A stretch of DNA of 64,000 nucleotides from Acidobacteriota bacterium (lineage in GTDB: Bacteria > Acidobacteriota > Blastocatellia > Pyrinomonadales > Pyrinomonadaceae): NCBI GenBank assembly GCA_025463135.1, contig JAOAPY010000039.1, forward strand, positions 62,001 through 126,000, read 5' to 3'. Positions 61,648 to 64,000 of this stretch are shown one piece after another. The notes under the pieces are model-generated. The model worked only from the letters and a program-made list of their open reading frames with translations. It did not search any database and was not told where the DNA came from. Numbering within the stretch: the stretch's first letter is position 1; each line of letters begins with the position of its first letter. A program made the translations under genes and the position numbers.

Positions 61648-64000
61648 CTACTCGTAGCGCAGCGCCGCGAGCGGATCGACTTTTGTCGCGCGCCGCGCCG
61701 GGATGTAACACGCCGCCAGCGCCACGGCGATCAATCCCAGCGCAACCAGTGCAAACGTTGCTGCGTCCGTGGGCCGCACTCCGAACAACAAGGTCGTCAT
61801 CAAACGCGTCAGTGCGAATGACCCCGCCGACCCCGCGGCCACGCCCACGAGCGCGAGACTCATTCCATTTCCGATAACCAGCTTCAGCACGTCTGAAGCG
61901 CGAGCTCCCAGTGCCATGCGGACGCCGATTTCACGAGTACGTTGAGTAACCGCATAAGACATCACTCCATAAATCCCGACTGCCGCCAGCAACGCTGCCA
62001 GGGCCGCGAAACCCGCGAGCAAGAATGTCGTGAACCGCTGCGGCGCCACCAACTCAGAGACGGTCGTCTCGAGAGTCTTGAAGGAATGGATGGGCTGGTT
62101 CTTGTCTATAGCCGCCAGCTCAGCACGGATCGGGGCAGTCAGCTTTACGGGATCACCCGACCGGGAGCGCACCAACAGCGACATTGATCCCCAGTTGACT
62201 TGCAAGTAAGAGACGTAGACCTGCGGAACGGCCTCGCCGGAAAGATCCCAATACTTCGCTCCACCAACGACGCCGACGACCTCCCATGTCTTATTCCAGA
62301 AGTGAAGATGCTTGCCTAGCGGGTTCTCATCGGGAAACTCTCGGCGAGCCAGGCTCTCATCGACAATGGCCACACCCGTCGCACCTTGCGCATCACGCTC
62401 ATCGAACGTTCGCCCGGCGCGCAGCGGAATTCCCATGGCGCGAAAGTAGTCGCCGCTCACTTGATTCGTCTGCGCTTGTCGTTGCTGCTCCGGAGAAATT
62501 GGCGGATGCTCATCGATACTGATTGGGGATGACGAATTCAAGCTGTTGATGATTCCCGCGTGACCTACTCCAGGAATTGCTGATACTCGAGCAAGTAATT
62601 CCTTATAGAAGGCGCTGACCTGGGCCGGCTCTTTGTAATTGTCTCCGGCAGGATCGATCTGAGCGGTCAACACACCGGCAGGCTCGTAACCCGGGTTGAC
62701 ATGGGCCAGGCGCCAGAAGCTCTTGATCATCAATCCGGCTCCCACCAACGTCACCATCGCCAGCGTGACCTCGGCGACTACGAGCACTGAGCGAAATTTA
62801 TTGCGATGCCCGGCAGTTCGCCCACCCTCTTTCAGCTCTTCGTTGAGATCTACTCGCGACAACTGCAGCGCCGGTATCAAACCAAATAGAAGGCTGGTCA
62901 AGAGCGACAGTCCCAGCGTAAAACCAAGCGCGGTGGCATCGATCTTCAAGTGCGCCACGCGCGAGTTTGCATTAACCAGGTATTCAGGCAGGCCGGTCGT
63001 AACGAACTGGATCATCCAATTGGCGAGCAGTAATCCAGCGGCGCCGCCGGCAAGCGACAGCACCGCGCTTTCCAGCAGCAATTGACGCGCGAGGCGTAAC
63101 CGGCCGGCGCCGAGCGCCGCACGAACGGCCAACTCACGACGTCTCACGGATCCGCGGGCCAGGGTTAGATTGGCCACGTTGACACAGGCGATGAGCAATA
63201 CAAATCCAACCGCGGCAAACAACAGCAGCAGCAGCGGCCGCACTTCTTTACTCAAGAGAGTCTGAGGAGGACTCAGCCGGACGTGCATGTTTACTTTTGG
63301 ATTGTTGATGAACGCTAATGAAGCTCGATCGGCATCGGCCATAGCCTGTTCATTTGAAACGCCGGGCTTCCGTCGTGCGAGCAACTCCAGATAATTCGCA
63401 TTGCGCTCATTCGCTTCGGCCACGGTGAAGGCCAGTGGTGCCCACAGGTCAGTTTTGTTGTAGTAACGAAAATCCGGCGGCAGCACACCAACAACGGAAT
63501 AATCTTCACCATTGAGAGTGAGCTTGCGTCCCAGAACATTTCGGTCACCGCCAAACCGTCGTTGCCACAGTGCGTGGCTCAATACTACAACTCGATTTGC
63601 GCCGGGCCGATCCTCTTCGGCAACGAAGGTGCGCCCTACTTCCGCGTTTACGCCGAGTAGCGGAAAGAGATTTGCTGAAACCTGAAAACCTTGCAGCCTC
63701 TCCGGCTCACCCGCGCCGGTCAAGTTCGCCGGCCAGCCCTTGTTGCTGAGCGCCGCGATATCAGTGAAGACAGTATTGTTACTCCTCAAGTTATGATAAG
63801 CCGCGGGCGAAAAAGGAAATCTCGATTCCGCCGCGTCACCGCCGCTGCTGAGGTAAATGCCCGCCAACTCGCCGGCGTTCGCATAAGGCAGCGGCTGCAG
63901 TAAGACGGCATTTACCACACTGAAGATAGCGGTGTTCGCACCTATCCCCAGCGCCAGCGTCAGAACGGCAATCAAGGTGAAGCCGGGATTTTTCCATAGC
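61648..64000 (-). CDS. ADOP-family permease, copy 14 of 14, 5' end outside the window
   Basis: The frame is open to the right edge; the last visible codons read LWKNPGFTLIAVLTLALGIG, i.e. about 10-15 residues are missing at the N-terminus. First coupling motif [19 protein letters not shown]; second [19 protein letters not shown]. The second periplasmic domain is shorter than in the other copies and has EFPDENPLGKHLHFW and SSSPISIDEHPPISPEQQRQ. Linker LKEGGRTAGHRNKF. Ends ATKVDPLAALRYE. Whether further copies lie beyond the edge cannot be told. Confidence 0.92.
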   Translation of the reverse strand, partial: LWKNPGFTLIAVLTLALGIGANTAIFSVVNAVLLQPLPYANAGELAGIYLSSGGDAAESRFPFSPAAYHNLRSNNTVFTDIAALSNKGWPANLTGAGEPERLQGFQVSANLFPLLGVNAEVGRTFVAEEDRPGANRVVVLSHALWQRRFGGDRNVLGRKLTLNGEDYSVVGVLPPDFRYYNKTDLWAPLAFTVAEANERNANYLELLARRKPGVSNEQAMADADRASLAFINNPKVNMHVRLSPPQTLLSKEVRPLLLLLFAAVGFVLLIACVNVANLTLARGSVRRRELAVRAALGAGRLRLARQLLLESAVLSLAGGAAGLLLANWMIQFVTTGLPEYLVNANSRVAHLKIDATALGFTLGLSLLTSLLFGLIPALQLSRVDLNEELKEGGRTAGHRNKFRSVLVVAEVTLAMVTLVGAGLMIKSFWRLAHVNPGYEPAGVLTAQIDPAGDNYKEPAQVSAFYKELLARVSAIPGVGHAGIINSLNSSSPISIDEHPPISPEQQRQAQTNQVSGDYFRAMGIPLRAGRTFDERDAQGATGVAIVDESLARREFPDENPLGKHLHFWNKTWEVVGVVGGAKYWDLSGEAVPQVYVSYLQVNWGSMSLLVRSRSGDPVKLTAPIRAELAAIDKNQPIHSFKTLETTVSELVAPQRFTTFLLAGFAALAALLAAVGIYGVMSYAVTQRTREIGVRMALGARASDVLKLVIGNGMSLALVGVAAGSAGSFALTRLMTTLLFGVRPTDAATFALVALGLIAVALAACYIPARRATKVDPLAALRYE

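Noticed and set aside
27590-64000. Array members as ordinary MacB macrolide exporters
   Set aside because: No nucleotide-binding domain (Walker A, signature) in any copy and no ATPase or MacA-like adaptor gene nearby; the double permease architecture is ADOP.

Overview
The window looks like a chromosomal segment of an Acidobacteriota bacterium, probably of the Blastocatellia type. This is inferred from a very large set of ADOP-family permeases (acidobacterial duplicated orphan permeases), the GC-rich codon use and the dense intergenic palindromes. The DNA alone does not allow a species assignment.

1-20.4 kb is mostly a housekeeping and metabolic region. It holds an S41 peptidase cut by the left edge, a GrdB/PrdB-like reductase homologue, an SMP-30-like beta-propeller, TtcA (tRNA 2-thiocytidine synthesis), an unassigned CPYC protein, an exported repeat protein, NadE (glutamine-dependent NAD synthetase), a secreted beta-lactamase-fold hydrolase, a HyuB/HyuA hydantoinase-oxoprolinase pair, a Gfo/Idh/MocA oxidoreductase, a receiver protein that has lost its phospho-acceptor Asp, an ARPP-1-like protein, a tRNA-Met(CAT), and an ECF42-type sigma factor with its usual YCII/DGPF partner.

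20.4-24.5 kb is an accessory island. A single-copy Y1 (IS200/REP-associated) transposase sits between two inverted sets of three stem-loops. A TIR protein whose C-terminus matches the Tudor-like tail of UvrD/PcrA helicases follows, then a DUF2255 protein, then a convergent TIR-membrane-formylglycine-generating-enzyme-like protein.

24.5-27.4 kb encodes an NtrC/NtrY-type two-component pair on the minus strand. From 27.6 kb to the right edge, 36.4 kb hold nothing but 14 consecutive ADOP permease genes, all on the minus strand, about 800 residues each, the last cut by the window edge. No ABC ATPase gene is visible. Only copies 9 and 10 are packed tightly (15 bp). The other spacers are filled with repeats.

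The repeats are the second theme. Several unrelated palindrome families (GGACCGCACGC elements of about 100 bp, CACAGACTTCAGTCTGTG elements, CCGGTTTCAACCGG elements, 97-bp GTGGCACG elements, a 170-bp MITE-like element) and period-7 tandem arrays (TTTGGTC, CTTCTGC, CTTTGCC and similar) lie between genes, often touching stop codons. In two cases (hyuA, hyuB) they lie inside reading frames without breaking them. Some are nested inside others.
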